NCBI GenBank assembly: GCA_946402785.1
Contig: CAMIXP010000009.1
Location: 1-19,576 of the forward strand
From: an uncultured Caryophanales bacterium
GTDB taxonomy: Bacteria > Bacillota_I > Bacilli_A > RF39 > UBA660
Reading direction: 5' to 3'
DNA length: 19,576 nt
Every line of letters begins with the position of its first letter. Within the stretch, counting starts at the first letter, position 1. The position numbers and the translations under genes are program-made. Positions 1 to 7,792 of this stretch are shown piece after piece. A model generated the notes under the pieces. That model had not been told where the DNA came from. It ran no database searches and saw only the letters and a program-made list of their open reading frames with translations.

Positions 1-2
1 GA

Positions 3-1832
3 AACTATAATATTATTGTGGATAATAAGTCTTTAAAAACAATTGTTTATCAAAAACCAAATAAAACAACCAATCTAGAAATGATTGAAATGGCAGATAG
101 AATTGCTCCTCATATCGAAATTGATTACAGTAGAATCACATTAAGAAATAGGAGAGAATACTATTGTGCGAAATATGAATCAGAATGTAATCAATTGATT
201 ACGAAAAAAGAAAGAGAAAAAGTAAAACAAAGAAAATTAAATAGTAATGATATTTATGAATTAAAAATAGAAAGAGTACCAGAAGAAAGTGTTCAATTTG
301 AAGAATATGAATTAAAAGTGGCCTATATTTATTACTTAATGAACAAAGGATATGCTTTTGATGAAAAGATGATTAAATCAAACGCAACGGATAAGGAATA
401 TGCTTATATTTCAGAACACAATGAAGAATTAAAAGGATTTAATACCAAGATAGATTGGGAAAGAGTATATCCATATGGAGAAACTTTTAAAACGATTCTA
501 GGAAAAGTATCTACCGCAACACAAGGAATTCCAGCAGAAGAAAAAGACTATTATTTAGAAAAAGGCTATAGTCTAAATGATCGAGTAGGAATTAGTTATA
601 TAGAGAAAGAATATGAAGAATATTTAAAAGGAGAAAAACCTTTATATGAAATTGTGAATTCTCATGAAGTAAAATTAATCAAAGAAGGTACAAGAGGAAA
701 AGATATTGTCTTAACAATCGATATTAATCTTCAACAACAAATAGAAGAAATTATCACAAGATATGTCTTACAAACAAAATGGGAACCAAATACCGAATAT
801 TATGATCATTCAACTGTTGTGATAGCAGACCCTAATACCGGAGAAATACTTGCCATGGCAAGTAAAAGATTAGTAAATGGTCAAATAGAAGATTATACAA
901 CAAGTATTCTAACATCCCCAATTATGCCAGGATCGATTGTAAAAGGAGCATCCATGCTAGTTGGGTATAATACAGGTGCCGTAAAAATAGGAGAAAGAAT
1001 GTTAGATGAATGTGTAAAAGTCGCAGGAGTCGCAGAGAAATGTTCCTCTGTTAGTGGACTAGGAGTCATTAATGATATCACTGCTCTCGCAAAAAGTAGT
1101 AACGTTTATCAGTTTAAAATAGCCATCCGAGTAAATGGACAAGAATACTTTAGAGGAATGAAAATGAATTTTAATCAGTCAGCCTTTGATACGTATCGAA
1201 ATATGTATCATTCCTTTGGATTGGGAGTAAAAACAGAAATTGACTTGCCAGTAGAAAGTAAAGGATACACTTCTACTGATCGAGCGGCAGGTAATCTATT
1301 AGACTTTGTCATGGGACAATATGAAACATATACGCCAATACAGTTATCTCAATATATTTCAACGATTGCGAATGGTGGTTCTAGAATCAAACCACATCTA
1401 TTAAAAGAAGTACATGCATCCAGTGAAACAGAAGAAATTGGAGAGCTAGAAATGAAAGTAGAGCCAGTAGTCTTAAATACGATTGATACAAGTCCAGAAT
1501 ATATGGCACGTGTCAAAGAAGGATTCTATGCCGTCATGCATAGTAGTGGTGGTTATGGTGTAGGGTATATGGACGATTGGATGCAAGCAGCTGGTAAAAC
1601 AGGAACCTCTCAAAGCTTTATCGATACGAATAATGATGGAGTCATTGACACAGAAACAATTACGAGCACCTTTATTGGATATGCTCCAGCATGGAATCCA
1701 AAAGTAAGCTTTGTAGTAACATCACCAGATTCTTCTCATCCAAATTCTAATATTGATTATAGAAGCTTAGTAACTTATTATTTAACGAGAGAAATTACTA
1801 GAAAATATACAGAATTGTACGGTCTCTATTAG
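3..1832 (+). CDS. Class B penicillin-binding protein (transpeptidase), 5' end outside window
   Basis: This is a monofunctional peptidoglycan DD-transpeptidase of the PBP2/FtsI type, acting on the outer face of the membrane to cross-link cell wall. The reading frame is open to the left edge. A GTG at 18 is only an internal codon, because the residues around it read like the PBP 'dimerization' domain, so the N-terminal anchor lies upstream. All three catalytic motifs are present: SIVK at 933-944 (nucleophile Ser and general-base Lys), SSN near 1095-1103 and KTGT at 1596-1607. A GISYIEKEYEEYL stretch near 588-630 matches the conserved linker before the transpeptidase domain. Just after KTG, positions 1623-1655 encode an EF-hand-like loop (see findings). 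The gene ends with tandem stops TAG TAA. No terminator is visible before the sortase promoter, so readthrough is possible. Whether it serves elongation (MrdA) or division (FtsI) cannot be told from this fragment. Confidence 0.93.
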   Translation, partial: NYNIIVDNKSLKTIVYQKPNKTTNLEMIEMADRIAPHIEIDYSRITLRNRREYYCAKYESECNQLITKKEREKVKQRKLNSNDIYELKIERVPEESVQFEEYELKVAYIYYLMNKGYAFDEKMIKSNATDKEYAYISEHNEELKGFNTKIDWERVYPYGETFKTILGKVSTATQGIPAEEKDYYLEKGYSLNDRVGISYIEKEYEEYLKGEKPLYEIVNSHEVKLIKEGTRGKDIVLTIDINLQQQIEEIITRYVLQTKWEPNTEYYDHSTVVIADPNTGEILAMASKRLVNGQIEDYTTSILTSPIMPGSIVKGASMLVGYNTGAVKIGERMLDECVKVAGVAEKCSSVSGLGVINDITALAKSSNVYQFKIAIRVNGQEYFRGMKMNFNQSAFDTYRNMYHSFGLGVKTEIDLPVESKGYTSTDRAAGNLLDFVMGQYETYTPIQLSQYISTIANGGSRIKPHLLKEVHASSETEEIGELEMKVEPVVLNTIDTSPEYMARVKEGFYAVMHSSGGYGVGYMDDWMQAAGKTGTSQSFIDTNNDGVIDTETITSTFIGYAPAWNPKVSFVVTSPDSSHPNSNIDYRSLVTYYLTREITRKYTELYGLY

Positions 1833-1840
1833 TAAAGCAA

Positions 1841-1870
1841 TTGACAATCAGACGTAAAACAATGTATATT
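1841..1870 (+). promoter_or_regulatory. Sigma-A promoter of the sortase gene
   Basis: A perfect -35 TTGACA lies at 1841-1846 and a -10 TATATT at 1865-1870, with an 18-nt spacer. It sits in the gap between the PBP stop and the sortase ribosome binding site, about 26 nt before the start codon. Confidence 0.7.
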
Positions 1871-1896
1871 AAAAATAGAATAGTAGGTGATAATTC

Positions 1897-2676
1897 ATGA
1901 GACTTAAAAGAAGAAAATTATTAAAAGATATCATGATCTTTTTAATACCAATCCTTCTATGTGTTGGTGGATATTTTGTATATGATAATTATATAAAACC
2001 AAAAGGAATTCCAAGCGTTAACAAATTAATAAAAGACAAGAAAAACAAAGGATATTCCGATAAAGATCAAAATAAACTAAATAAAGATGACTATGTAAAT
2101 GAATTACCAGCTTTCCGTGAACAATATGGAAACCCTTATATCATGGGAAGATTACAAATACCAAACTTAAATATTGATACCTTAATTACAAGAGCCAACA
2201 ATAATGAGTACTATTTAAACTATAGTCTTACAGGAGAATGGGATGGATTAGGCGTACCATTCTTTGACTACCGTAATGTCAATCTAAATGAAGATAGACA
2301 AATCAATATTTATGGACATAATACTCAAAAAGAAGAATTCTATGATAGACTTCCATTTACGAATTTAGAAGCCTATATGGATAAAGGTATTTTTGATAAC
2401 TATCGAGATGTATATTTAAGCATCGATGAAAGAATGCTTGAATTTGAAGTGGTAGAAACCAAACTAATTACAGATGGAAATAATGAACATATGAAATTAT
2501 TATTCTCAGATGATATGGACTTTATGCAACATATGACAAAATTGATTTCCAATCCAATTTATACAACAGAGGATGCATCTTTTACAGCAAATGATAGAGT
2601 ATTAGTATTACAAGTTTGTCATTATGATCCAATGGGGTCTTACTTATTGATAATTTGTAAAGAGAAAAAAGAGTAA
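1897..2676 (+). CDS. Class B sortase-like membrane protein
   Basis: Sortases cleave a sorting signal in surface proteins and attach them to peptidoglycan or to each other at the membrane-wall interface. This 259-aa protein has a basic N-terminus and one membrane segment (about residues 12-30), then a Lys/Asp-rich linker and a sortase fold. The IYGHN motif gives catalytic His141, and LQVCHYD gives catalytic Cys241. DYRN before the YGHN block is typical of class B. The usual third residue, an Arg about ten residues after the Cys, is not visible: the segment after Cys241 reads HYDPMGSYLLIICKEKKE, with no Arg. The ribosome binding site AGGTGA (1885-1890) is 6 nt before the ATG. It is flanked by a PBP and by a large repetitive surface-like protein, but the latter has its own promoter. 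The fold call is firm; activity and substrate are not. Confidence 0.85.
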   Translation: MRLKRRKLLKDIMIFLIPILLCVGGYFVYDNYIKPKGIPSVNKLIKDKKNKGYSDKDQNKLNKDDYVNELPAFREQYGNPYIMGRLQIPNLNIDTLITRANNNEYYLNYSLTGEWDGLGVPFFDYRNVNLNEDRQINIYGHNTQKEEFYDRLPFTNLEAYMDKGIFDNYRDVYLSIDERMLEFEVVETKLITDGNNEHMKLLFSDDMDFMQHMTKLISNPIYTTEDASFTANDRVLVLQVCHYDPMGSYLLIICKEKKE

Positions 2677-2691
2677 AGTAATGTAGTAAAG

Positions 2692-2725
2692 TGCAAGTGT
2701 TTTTACGGATAACACTTGCATTTTT
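2692..2725 (+). terminator. Rho-independent terminator after the sortase gene
   Basis: A 10-bp perfect stem (TGCAAGTGTT at 2692-2701 with AACACTTGCA at 2711-2720) encloses a 9-nt loop and is followed by five T residues. It separates the sortase from the next transcription unit. Confidence 0.88.
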
Positions 2726-2753
2726 GTCATATTTATGAAAAAATAATTATGAT
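2724..2753 (+). promoter_or_regulatory. Promoter of the WXG100-like/repeat-protein cassette
   Basis: TTGTCA at 2724-2729 and TATGAT at 2748-2753 are separated by 18 nt. The -35 box overlaps the T-tract of the preceding terminator. It lies about 30 nt before the 2785 start codon. Confidence 0.6.
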
Positions 2754-2784
2754 AAGATAGTATATATAGATAGAGGGTGTGAAG

Positions 2785-3138
2785 ATGGCTCATTATGGAA
2801 TAACGAGTGAATCTCAATTAATTGATTATGCAACTATTAGAAGCGGATGTGTTGCTTATGTAGAAGCTTTAGAAGGTTTTACGACAGCCGCACAACAAAT
2901 AATAGAAGCAGGAACAATCATGAATAAGGATGCTTTGTCAGTAGATGGTGCTTCCATGCAACCAGTGTTGTATGAAACAGCTGAACAAATTGGAAAGTTA
3001 GCAAATGACTATGCTGCAATTGCAAATGGAATATATGAACAAGCAATAGCCATTTATAATGAACAAGTAGCAGAACTAAATGAATATTATAGACAGTTGG
3101 CTGCTCAACAGGCTGCAAAGCAGAATAATGGTAAGTAG
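2785..3138 (+). CDS. Small helical protein, WXG100/LXG-partner-like
   Basis: I do not recognise a named family with certainty. The 117-aa product looks all-helical: one long Ala/Ile/Glu-rich helix (about residues 8-45), a short turn with a Gly (VDGAS, about 52-57), and a second long helix (about 59-108) ending in a Gln/Ala/Lys tail. There is no signal peptide and no membrane segment. That two-helix hairpin layout and length are those of WXG100-type and LXG-partner proteins of type VII secretion, but there is no WXG tripeptide at the turn. The ATG at 2785 is chosen because GAGGG (2773-2777) is 7 nt away; the in-frame GTG at 2779 lies only 1 nt after it. The gene starts 12 nt before the next one, whose N-terminus also looks helical, so the two proteins may pair. 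The family is inferred from shape, not from a signature motif. Confidence 0.75.
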   Translation: MAHYGITSESQLIDYATIRSGCVAYVEALEGFTTAAQQIIEAGTIMNKDALSVDGASMQPVLYETAEQIGKLANDYAAIANGIYEQAIAIYNEQVAELNEYYRQLAAQQAAKQNNGK

Positions 3139-3150
3139 GAGAGTGATCGT

Positions 3151-6100
3151 ATGGCAACATTACAGTTTGTAGAAGATAAAGTAAATGAAGCGATAAATCA
3201 GCTTACCCTTTCTGAGACATCCCTAAGTAAAATTCAATCTGGAATGGTTTCTGGAATTGGATTAATTACAGGAGCAAGAGGAGCAAACTATCTTGATACA
3301 GGAAGTTTAAGTGCAACCGCTAGCACACCTGATTTATGTATTCAACAAGTAACACAGTTAATATCAACAATTAATGAAAAAGCAGATGCTGTTAAAGAAT
3401 TTAATGCTGGATACGAGAGTATGGGATTCTTACAAAAACTATTCTCTACTATCGGAATGGCAGCAACAAAGATTACACAAGGTTTCTTTACAGCAGGTGA
3501 ACAAATCGTTGATGGATTTGCATCTGCTTTAGGAATGATCTTAGGTGGAACTGCCAAAGAAAAAATTGGAGAATTCGTACAAAAAGATCATGTAGGAGAT
3601 GCTTATAGAAACTTTTATTATAATACTTCCTTAGGAAAATCAATTACACAAGGAAGTTGGATGAGAGAAGACGGAATGGCCGCCAAACTATTTGAAATTG
3701 GTGGTACCGCATTAGGATATGCAGCAGTTATGTCTGTAGGTGGTGGTATAGCCGGAAAAGCCTTCGGATATGGATCAAAAGTTGCACAAGCAGGAATGAC
3801 TGCTTGGAAAGCAGGATCTGTGGCTGCAAAATCTTCTCTAGCATTAAGTGCATCTTTAGCTGGCGTTGGTGCCGTAGGTGGTACCATGCAATCTGGCCTT
3901 GCTTCAGGTATGAGCTATGATGATGCATTCAAATTAGGAGTTAAAAATGGTTTAAAATCAGCAGCACTTGTTGTTGGTGTAAACTATGCTATTAAAGGAC
4001 TTGCATCTGCAGTAAGAACATTTAAAGCAAATCATGCAGCTAAATTAGCAGGCGCAGCAGACGATGCAGGAAATCTAGCAGATGATTTAGGAGGCATGGG
4101 TGACGATTTAGGAAATGCCGCAAAAGGTGGAGGATCTAATCCAAGTGGTGGACCTTCAGGAGGCGGACCATCTGGAGGTTCAGGTGGTGGTCCAGGAGGA
4201 CCTAATCCAAGTGGAGGAACAACTCCAGGAGGAGGATCATCTACTGCTGAGAAAGTGTTCAACAAAGCAAAAGATACAGTTGACGATTTTGCAGATGACT
4301 TTGCAGATGATGCAGCACAAAAAGCAAAAGAATTAAAAGATGCTGCAGAAAAAACGGACAATATCATTCAAGAAAGAGCTAGATTAAAAGAATTATTAAA
4401 GAATACAGATGTTAACTCACCAAAATATGCAGAATATCAACAACAATTAAAAGATCTAACAAACTCATTAAAAACAGCACATCCTGACAAAGTAATGGCT
4501 GCACAAAAACAAGCAGCAGAATCAGTATTCTCAAAAGCACAAACAGATGGATTAGAAGCTGCTCGTGCTGCTATCAGAAACAGTGGAACAGTTGATGATG
4601 CATTAAATGCTGCAAGAGAGGCAGCAATCAAAGCAGGTGCAAACTCAGATGATGTTCTTAAAGTAATAGATGCAGCAGGAAAGAATATCAAAGCAAATCC
4701 AATGGAAATGATGAGATTCAAGATTCAAAATGGATTTGCTACACCAGGAGTTGCCGCAACACCAGCTGGAGGAGGCGCATCTGTTGCTGCAGATGCTGCT
4801 AAACAAGTTGTAAAAGAAGGAACAGATGATTTAATTGGAGCTGTAGGAAAAGCCGCAGGAACTCCACCAGTACCAAATACTCCATCTACACCAGATGTTA
4901 TCTACTTAGGTGGAAAAATGGTAGAACAAGGTGGAGACGATGCCATTGCAGCAGCAGCTAATATGGGTCAAATGGCAGCAGCACCAAACCCAACTGCTTT
5001 AGGAGTTGCCGGTGGAAGTGCAGTAGGCGGTGGATCTGCTTTAGCAGGAATGTCCGATGACTTTGCAAATGCACTTTCAAATAGTAGTGATGACTTTGCA
5101 AATGCACTTTCAAATAGTAGTGATGACATTACAAACGCCTTAACAGGTGTAGAAGATGATTTATTAAATGCCGCAGCTAAATCAAGTAACAGCGTTGGAA
5201 ATGGCGTTGCAGGATCAGCACCTCAAGGTGCAGGAAGCATCGTAGGAAGAGGTCTTGGAGAAAGCAGTGACGATCTTGCAAATGCAATTTCAAATGGTTC
5301 AGATGACTTTGGAAATGCAATGGGAGGATCATCTAGCAACCTACCAGCAGTCAGACCAGAAAATTTACCAGCTGTTAAGCCAAATAATTTACCAGCAGTT
5401 CAACCAGGCGGTGGAAGTGTTCCATCAGCTATCGGAGGAACGGGAGATGATGTAGCAAATGCATTAGCTCAAAATGCAGATGATGCAGGAAGAATCATTT
5501 CTCAAAATGCAGATGACGCAGGAAGAATCATTTCGCAGAATGCAGATGATGTTGGTAATGCAGCAGCCAAAGCAGGAAGCGGATCAGGCGGAACTGGAGG
5601 TTCAGGCGGTGGACCTACAGGAGATGCTGCTAAATATCAACAAGCATTAGATGATTATCAAGCCGCACTTGATAAACATGACGCTTTACAAAGACAATTA
5701 ACCGATTTAGGAGAAATACCAGGAAATGCACCACAAGCTGAATTTGAAGCTGTAAAAGCACAATTAAGAGCTGTGGAAGATCAAATGGCAGGACTTGGTG
5801 ATGATATAGCAAAATATAGTGGAGGAACTCCTGGAGCTGGAGCATCAGGCGGAAGCAATTTACCAGCTGTACGTCCAGAAAGTTTACCAGCAGTTCAACC
5901 AGGCGGTGGAAGTGTTCCATCAGCTATCGGAGGAACGGGAGATGATGTAGCAAATGCATTAGCTCAAAATGCAGATGATGCAGGAAGAATCATTTCTCAA
6001 AATGCAGACGATGCAGGAAATGCCATCGCAAGATCTGGAAATGGATCAGGAGGATCATCTGGTGGCTCTTCATATGGAAAAGCAACCAACTATCAAGAGG

Positions 6101-7419
6101 CTGCCAATAATTATCAAAAAGCTCTTGATCAATATGATGATTTACAAAGACAATTAACCGATTTAGGAGAAGTACCTGGAAATGCATCTCAAGCTGAATT
6201 TGAAGCAATCAAAGCTCAAATGAGAGCAATTGAAGAACAAATGCCAGCACTTGGAGATGACATGGCAAGATTTAGTGGAGGAAACAGTGGAAATCTTCCA
6301 GCTGTTAGACCAGAAAATCTACCTGCAGCCATTCCTGAAACCCCACCTGTAGTACCAGGATCTGGAAGTAATTTACCAGCCGTTGTTCCATCAGGAGGAA
6401 GTAATTTACCAGCAGTAATTGCAAATAATGTAGATGATCTTGGAAATGCAATAGCTCGAAATGGTGGAAGCAACTTACCTGCTGTAGTAGGTGGAAGCAA
6501 TGTACCAGCAGTAGTTGGAGGAAATAATTTACCAGCAGTAGTTGGAGGAAACAATTTACCTGCAGTAGTTGGAGGAAACAATTTACCAGCATTACCAAGT
6601 GGATCAAATCTACCTGCTGTAGTAGCTGGAAGCAACTTGCCAGCATTACCATCTGGTGCAAATTTACCTGCTGTAGCAGCTGGAAGCAATTTACCAGCCG
6701 TTGTTGAACCACAACCTAATGGATTAATGGTTCCACCAGAACCAGGACTACCTGTGGTACCAAAAGGACCGGGAGAATTAATGGTTCCACCAGAACCAGG
6801 ATTACCTGCAAAACCAGAAACAACGGCATTGGCAACTGTTCCACCAACAACTGTATATCCACCATCACAACCAACGGGAATTATACCGGTTACACCTGTT
6901 ACACCAATACCACCAATTGTACCAACACCAACACCTAATATACCAATACCACCAGTTGTTACAGCAATTGATCCAGTATTACCAGTACCACCAGTTACAC
7001 CACCAGTTGATCCAGTAACACCGGTACCACCAGTAACACCTGTTGACCCAGTTGGTCCAGGAACACCTGAAACTCCAGTTACTCCTGTAACACCAGTTAC
7101 TCCAGTAACACCTGAAACACCAGTAACACCAGTTACTCCAGTAACACCGGTACCACCAGTAACACCGGTTACTCCAGTACCTGTTACACCAGCAACACCA
7201 ACACCACCTTCTGAATATGCACCAATTCCAGATACAATGGTTGGAAGAAAGAAAAAATCTATTAGAGATTATGCAATCCCTGCTGTTCTAGGAGCAGCTG
7301 CCGGAGTTACCGGAATTGCGGTTGCAGCAACTCGTAATAAAGATGAAAAAGAACACCTTGAAGATGATGAGGATGAAGACGAAGATGAAGATTACTTCAA
7401 GGAAGAAGAAAAAGCATAA
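3151..7419 (+). CDS. Giant repetitive protein: LXG-like N-terminus, glycine-zipper region, NLPAV and TP repeats, C-terminal membrane anchor
   Basis: Function unknown. The 1422-aa product has, in order: a helical N-terminus (1-95) with no signal peptide; a Gly/Ala-rich hydrophobic region (about 115-285) of glycine-zipper or pre-toxin type; a Gly/Ser/Pro linker (about 322-365); an Ala/Lys/Asp helical region (370-560); 11-residue 'DDxxNAL' repeats (from about 636); two related helical modules (about 828-892 and 980-1041) inside a duplicated segment; an NLPAV repeat array (main block about 1045-1188); LMVPPEPGLP twice; a Thr-Pro-Val-rich stretch (about 1231-1352); IPDTM (1359-1363); a basic patch RKKK; one membrane segment (about 1375-1394); and an Asp/Glu tail. 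It is translated from AGGAG (3136-3140). The partner-like gene upstream and the DUF4176 gene 14 nt downstream suggest a type VII-secretion substrate or a large surface/membrane stalk. No C-terminal toxin domain is visible, so I would not call it a toxin. Confidence 0.85.
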   Translation: MATLQFVEDKVNEAINQLTLSETSLSKIQSGMVSGIGLITGARGANYLDTGSLSATASTPDLCIQQVTQLISTINEKADAVKEFNAGYESMGFLQKLFSTIGMAATKITQGFFTAGEQIVDGFASALGMILGGTAKEKIGEFVQKDHVGDAYRNFYYNTSLGKSITQGSWMREDGMAAKLFEIGGTALGYAAVMSVGGGIAGKAFGYGSKVAQAGMTAWKAGSVAAKSSLALSASLAGVGAVGGTMQSGLASGMSYDDAFKLGVKNGLKSAALVVGVNYAIKGLASAVRTFKANHAAKLAGAADDAGNLADDLGGMGDDLGNAAKGGGSNPSGGPSGGGPSGGSGGGPGGPNPSGGTTPGGGSSTAEKVFNKAKDTVDDFADDFADDAAQKAKELKDAAEKTDNIIQERARLKELLKNTDVNSPKYAEYQQQLKDLTNSLKTAHPDKVMAAQKQAAESVFSKAQTDGLEAARAAIRNSGTVDDALNAAREAAIKAGANSDDVLKVIDAAGKNIKANPMEMMRFKIQNGFATPGVAATPAGGGASVAADAAKQVVKEGTDDLIGAVGKAAGTPPVPNTPSTPDVIYLGGKMVEQGGDDAIAAAANMGQMAAAPNPTALGVAGGSAVGGGSALAGMSDDFANALSNSSDDFANALSNSSDDITNALTGVEDDLLNAAAKSSNSVGNGVAGSAPQGAGSIVGRGLGESSDDLANAISNGSDDFGNAMGGSSSNLPAVRPENLPAVKPNNLPAVQPGGGSVPSAIGGTGDDVANALAQNADDAGRIISQNADDAGRIISQNADDVGNAAAKAGSGSGGTGGSGGGPTGDAAKYQQALDDYQAALDKHDALQRQLTDLGEIPGNAPQAEFEAVKAQLRAVEDQMAGLGDDIAKYSGGTPGAGASGGSNLPAVRPESLPAVQPGGGSVPSAIGGTGDDVANALAQNADDAGRIISQNADDAGNAIARSGNGSGGSSGGSSYGKATNYQEAANNYQKALDQYDDLQRQLTDLGEVPGNASQAEFEAIKAQMRAIEEQMPALGDDMARFSGGNSGNLPAVRPENLPAAIPETPPVVPGSGSNLPAVVPSGGSNLPAVIANNVDDLGNAIARNGGSNLPAVVGGSNVPAVVGGNNLPAVVGGNNLPAVVGGNNLPALPSGSNLPAVVAGSNLPALPSGANLPAVAAGSNLPAVVEPQPNGLMVPPEPGLPVVPKGPGELMVPPEPGLPAKPETTALATVPPTTVYPPSQPTGIIPVTPVTPIPPIVPTPTPNIPIPPVVTAIDPVLPVPPVTPPVDPVTPVPPVTPVDPVGPGTPETPVTPVTPVTPVTPETPVTPVTPVTPVPPVTPVTPVPVTPATPTPPSEYAPIPDTMVGRKKKSIRDYAIPAVLGAAAGVTGIAVAATRNKDEKEHLEDDEDEDEDEDYFKEEEKA
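5056..5121 (+). repeat. 33-nt tandem repeat (two exact copies)
   Basis: Two identical in-frame 33-nt units (5056-5088 and 5089-5121) encode the 11-residue unit DDFANALSNSS. A degenerate third copy (DDITNALTGVE) follows. Confidence 0.92.
5388..5513 (+). repeat. 126-nt direct repeat, copy 1
   Basis: This stretch matches 5883-6008 at every base, 495 nt away, inside the same gene. The coding segments on either side of the exact match are related but diverged. Confidence 0.93.
5476..5541 (+). repeat. 33-nt tandem repeat (near-exact pair)
   Basis: Units at 5476-5508 and 5509-5541 both encode ADDAGRIISQN and differ at three bases. The corresponding place after 5883 has a single full copy, so the unit number differs between the two halves of the larger duplication. 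Confidence 0.88.
5883..6008 (+). repeat. 126-nt direct repeat, copy 2
   Basis: Identical to 5388-5513. It is followed by a second version of the YQ-A-x-D helical module at about 6091-6275, which corresponds to the module at 5635-5820. Confidence 0.93.
6283..6714 (+). repeat. NLPAV repeat array, including 27-nt tandem units
   Basis: About a dozen in-frame copies of (S/N/A)NLPA(V/L) occur here, with further copies at 5335-5400 and 5854-5900. Three near-identical 27-nt units (6511-6537, 6538-6564, 6565-6591) encode VVGGNNLPA. Confidence 0.88.
6844..7206 (+). repeat. Thr-Pro-Val-rich low-complexity coding stretch
   Basis: Imperfect repetition of codons for PVTP/PVPP (consensus ccagttactccagtaaca) encodes an extended proline-rich segment just before the C-terminal membrane anchor. 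Confidence 0.85.
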
Positions 7420-7433
7420 AAGGAGGAATGAAA

Positions 7434-7760
7434 ATGGCTGAGAAAATACCAGAGAAATTTTTACCAATTGGTACAGTAGTAACATTAAAGGGAGCAGATA
7501 AAAGAGTAATGATTCTTTCATACTTAATCTTCCCAACAGGTGAAAAGGAAGCAAAGAAAATGTATGATTACGGAGCATGTAGTTTCCCTGAAGGTGTTGT
7601 AGATAGTAAAGTGGGAATTGGATTCAATCATACTGATATCGAAAAAATTGATCACATGGGATTAAAAGAAGATGATGAATTTAAGAAACTAAATGATCTT
7701 CTTGGTAAATATGGTGAAGATATCAAAACAGAATTCAAAAAAACATTTGAAGAAAAATAA
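7434..7760 (+). CDS. DUF4176-type protein, type VII-secretion-associated family
   Basis: The 108-aa cytosolic-looking product carries the pattern I associate with DUF4176: LPIGTVVTLKG near residues 10-20, a VMIL strand, a YDYGACSFPEGVVDS block near 45-60, and FNHTDIEKIDHMG near 66-78, ending in a charged helix. The molecular function of DUF4176 is not known to me; members are often encoded beside WXG100/LXG genes in Bacillota, and this position after the repeat protein fits that. The start is the ATG at 7434: AGGAGG (7421-7426) is 7 nt before it, while the in-frame ATG at 7428 is only 1 nt from the same site. It is the last gene of the cassette and is followed by a strong terminator. Family assignment is from memory of the consensus. 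Confidence 0.8.
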   Translation: MAEKIPEKFLPIGTVVTLKGADKRVMILSYLIFPTGEKEAKKMYDYGACSFPEGVVDSKVGIGFNHTDIEKIDHMGLKEDDEFKKLNDLLGKYGEDIKTEFKKTFEEK

Positions 7761-7765
7761 GAATC

Positions 7766-7790
7766 AAAAAGAGCAGCAATGCTCTTTTTT
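7766..7790 (+). terminator. Rho-independent terminator closing the cassette
   Basis: AAAAAGAGCA (7766-7775) pairs with TGCTCTTTTT (7780-7789) around a GCAA tetraloop, and the T-run completes the signal. Confidence 0.9.
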
Positions 7791-7792
7791 CG

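Noticed and set aside
18..20. GTG at 18 as the true start of the PBP gene
   Set aside because: The frame is open upstream to the edge, no ribosome binding site is visible, and starting here would remove the membrane anchor that class B PBPs need.
3342..6712. Many long open frames on the - strand and in frame 2 under the repeat protein
   Set aside because: They are shadows of the biased codon use of the repetitive gene; they lack ribosome binding sites and their products are low-complexity.
6283..6714. NLPAV units as a string of LPxTG sorting signals
   Set aside because: They lack the Thr-Gly, occur many times inside the chain, and no membrane segment follows each one; they are better seen as structural repeats.
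5000..7210. Regularly spaced short repeats that could suggest a CRISPR array or minisatellite
   Set aside because: All repeats keep the reading frame of one long gene, are degenerate at the DNA level, and have no conserved palindromic repeat with unique spacers.
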